Below are positions 42,456 to 43,469 of a DNA stretch of 43,469 nt, in pieces. Below the pieces are notes generated by a model. The model was not told the DNA's origin and did not search any database. It was given only the letters and a program-made list of their open reading frames with translations. A program made the position numbers and the translations under genes. The DNA comes from Candidatus Avispirillum faecium (GTDB lineage: Bacteria; Bacillota; Clostridia; Oscillospirales; CAG-272), in the NCBI GenBank assembly GCA_904396155.1, contig CAJFOI010000018.1, forward strand, positions 1 through 43,469, given 5' to 3'. Position 1 is the stretch's first letter; every line of letters begins with the position of its first letter.

Positions 42456-43237
42456 TGGAAACGCTGAAGATCCTTGCCGTAGGAGACGTAGTCCGCACCT
42501 GCGGCGTGGAATACCTGGCCGGGGGAAAGCTGCGCCGTCTGCGGGATATCCTGGGGGCGCAGCTTGTGATCGTCAATGGGGAGAATTCCTCCCATGACAA
42601 CGGCCTGTCGCCGGACAGCGCCGCCGCCCTTTTGGAAGCGGGGGCCGACGTGATCACCGGGGGAAACCACACCCTGCGCCGGCGGGACATCGGCCCGTTT
42701 CTGGACGATCATGCAAATGTGCTGCGGCCTGCAAACTATCCCGGCGACGCGCCCGGCTGCGGCTATACCATTACAGACTGCGCCGGCCGGCGAGCGCTGG
42801 TGCTGAACCTTGTGGGCACGACTTTTATGGAGCCCCTGGACAGCCCCTTCAAAGTGGCGGATCATATCCTCTCTGCAAATGCGGGCCGGTATGATTTTGC
42901 CGTAGTGGATATCCATGCCGAGGCCACCAGCGAAAAGCTGTGCCTGGCACGGTATCTGGACGGTCGGGCGGCAGTGGTGTTCGGCACGCATACCCATGTG
43001 CCCACGGCAGACCCTCAGGTGCTTCCCGGGGGAACGGGGTACATCACCGACTTGGGGATGACCGGGTCCATGAACGGGATTTTAGGGGTGAAAACGGAAT
43101 GCGTGCTCCACAAATTTTTGCAGCGCACGCCGGTGTATTTTGCGTCCGCAGAAGGGGACTGCGCCGCTCAGGGGGCGCTGTTTACCATAGACCCCGCCAC
43201 CGGACGGTGCACCGGGGCGGAAAGAATGGATTTTTGA
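42455..43237 (+). CDS. ymdB: YmdB-family metallophosphoesterase
   Basis: A 260-residue phosphodiesterase of the YmdB family (2',3'- and 3',5'-cyclic nucleotide phosphodiesterases that affect biofilm and motility in Bacillus). Metal-binding motifs are intact: ILAVGDVV near residue 5-12, VNGENSSHDNG near 40-50, GGNHTLRRRD near 70 (Asn-His), VDIHAEATSEK near 150, and GTHTHVPTADPQVLPGGT near 178-195. Length is normal. In many Firmicutes the gene follows rny (RNase Y); here it follows the MGS-like gene with a shared TGATG, so it is translationally coupled to it. Confidence 0.95.
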   Translation: METLKILAVGDVVRTCGVEYLAGGKLRRLRDILGAQLVIVNGENSSHDNGLSPDSAAALLEAGADVITGGNHTLRRRDIGPFLDDHANVLRPANYPGDAPGCGYTITDCAGRRALVLNLVGTTFMEPLDSPFKVADHILSANAGRYDFAVVDIHAEATSEKLCLARYLDGRAAVVFGTHTHVPTADPQVLPGGTGYITDLGMTGSMNGILGVKTECVLHKFLQRTPVYFASAEGDCAAQGALFTIDPATGRCTGAERMDF

Positions 43238-43249
43238 GGCAAGGCGTCC

Positions 43250-43469
43250 TCAATGAATGAGATAAAGGCTCTCTTGCGGAGCACTTCGCAAAGCACTACC
43301 AAAATGTCCCCTCATGTGGACGTCTCTTGCAGAGCCGCACAGGGGAGGCTTAGAAGTTAAAATAAGCCCCCCTTGTGCAAAGGGGGGTGTCAGCGTCAGC
43401 TGACAGGGGGATTGTTTTCTTTTATAACCCCTCCGCCACGGTTTCACCGCGGCACCTCCCCTTCGCAAG
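43250..43469. repeat. Intergenic hairpin-repeat cluster 12 (cut by window end)
   Basis: Repeat units after ymdB up to the right edge: CTCT-TGC-AGAG near 43328, GTCAGC-GTCA-GCTGAC near 43390 and CCACGGT-TTC-ACCGCGG near 43436, with a CTCCCCTT...half-hairpin at the edge. No gene is visible. Confidence 0.88.

Overview
The window looks like a chromosomal segment of a Gram-positive anaerobe of the class Clostridia, probably a GC-rich gut lineage near Oscillospiraceae. The reasons are the gene content (rpmH-rnpA-yidD-yidC-khpB block, DUF1292 protein, TepA-type protease, T-box and cobalamin leaders, ECF vitamin transporter), the strong AAGGAGG ribosome sites, and the TTGACA/TATAAT promoters with 17-base spacers. 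No phage, plasmid, CRISPR array, rRNA or tRNA gene was seen.

Layout, left to right. (1) 284-8370: uvrB, a DUF1292 protein, a structured RNA that may be 6S RNA, then leftward an AlaA-type aminotransferase behind an alanine T-box, and uvrA. (2) 8718-14485: a leftward YbhJ-like aconitase-family hydratase; rightward a glutamine-synthetase-like protein that lacks the family's metal-binding residues, and pyrG. (3) 14679-21642: an AT-rich orphan, a small charged protein, a cell-surface glycosylation cluster (GtrA, GT2, DUF2304, GT-C), and an ABC exporter. (4) 21721-25512: leftward deoC-deoD, then a ClpP-class TepA-like protease and an NSS-family symporter. (5) 26302-30943: a leftward overlapping WYL regulator-Nudix-DUF5131 operon, a 40-residue membrane peptide, a maltose/galactoside-type acetyltransferase and glf. 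(6) 31184-34358: rpmH, rnpA, yidD, yidC, khpB. (7) 34776-40507: a DUF6062 protein, ogg, then a cobalamin-riboswitch-controlled operon of a DUF4430 lipoprotein and ECF transporter (EcfT, fused EcfA-EcfA, S component). (8) 41183-43237: a MinD/ParA-like ATPase, a methylglyoxal-synthase-fold protein that has lost its catalytic residues, and a YmdB phosphodiesterase.

The most striking feature lies between the genes. Twelve intergenic clusters, together about 4.3 kb or a tenth of the window, are built from one repeat family. Each unit joins a constant GC hairpin (CTCCCC...GGGGAG, often followed by a T-run, so terminator-like) to a second, inner palindrome. The inner stem sequence changes completely from unit to unit while staying self-complementary, and its loop is nearly always GNA closed by C-G on one strand (TNC on the other). 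C-GNA-G is known as an exceptionally stable single-stranded DNA mini-hairpin. The pattern suggests selection or copying through a folded single strand, as with REP elements, but no tyrosine transposase is encoded here.

Two enzyme-fold genes (glutamine-synthetase-like and methylglyoxal-synthase-like) have lost most catalytic residues but are intact reading frames in conserved-looking operons, which suggests sensor or regulatory roles. The two long regulatory leaders (alanine T-box before alaA; cobalamin riboswitch before DUF4430-ECF) give good functional assignments to the genes they control.
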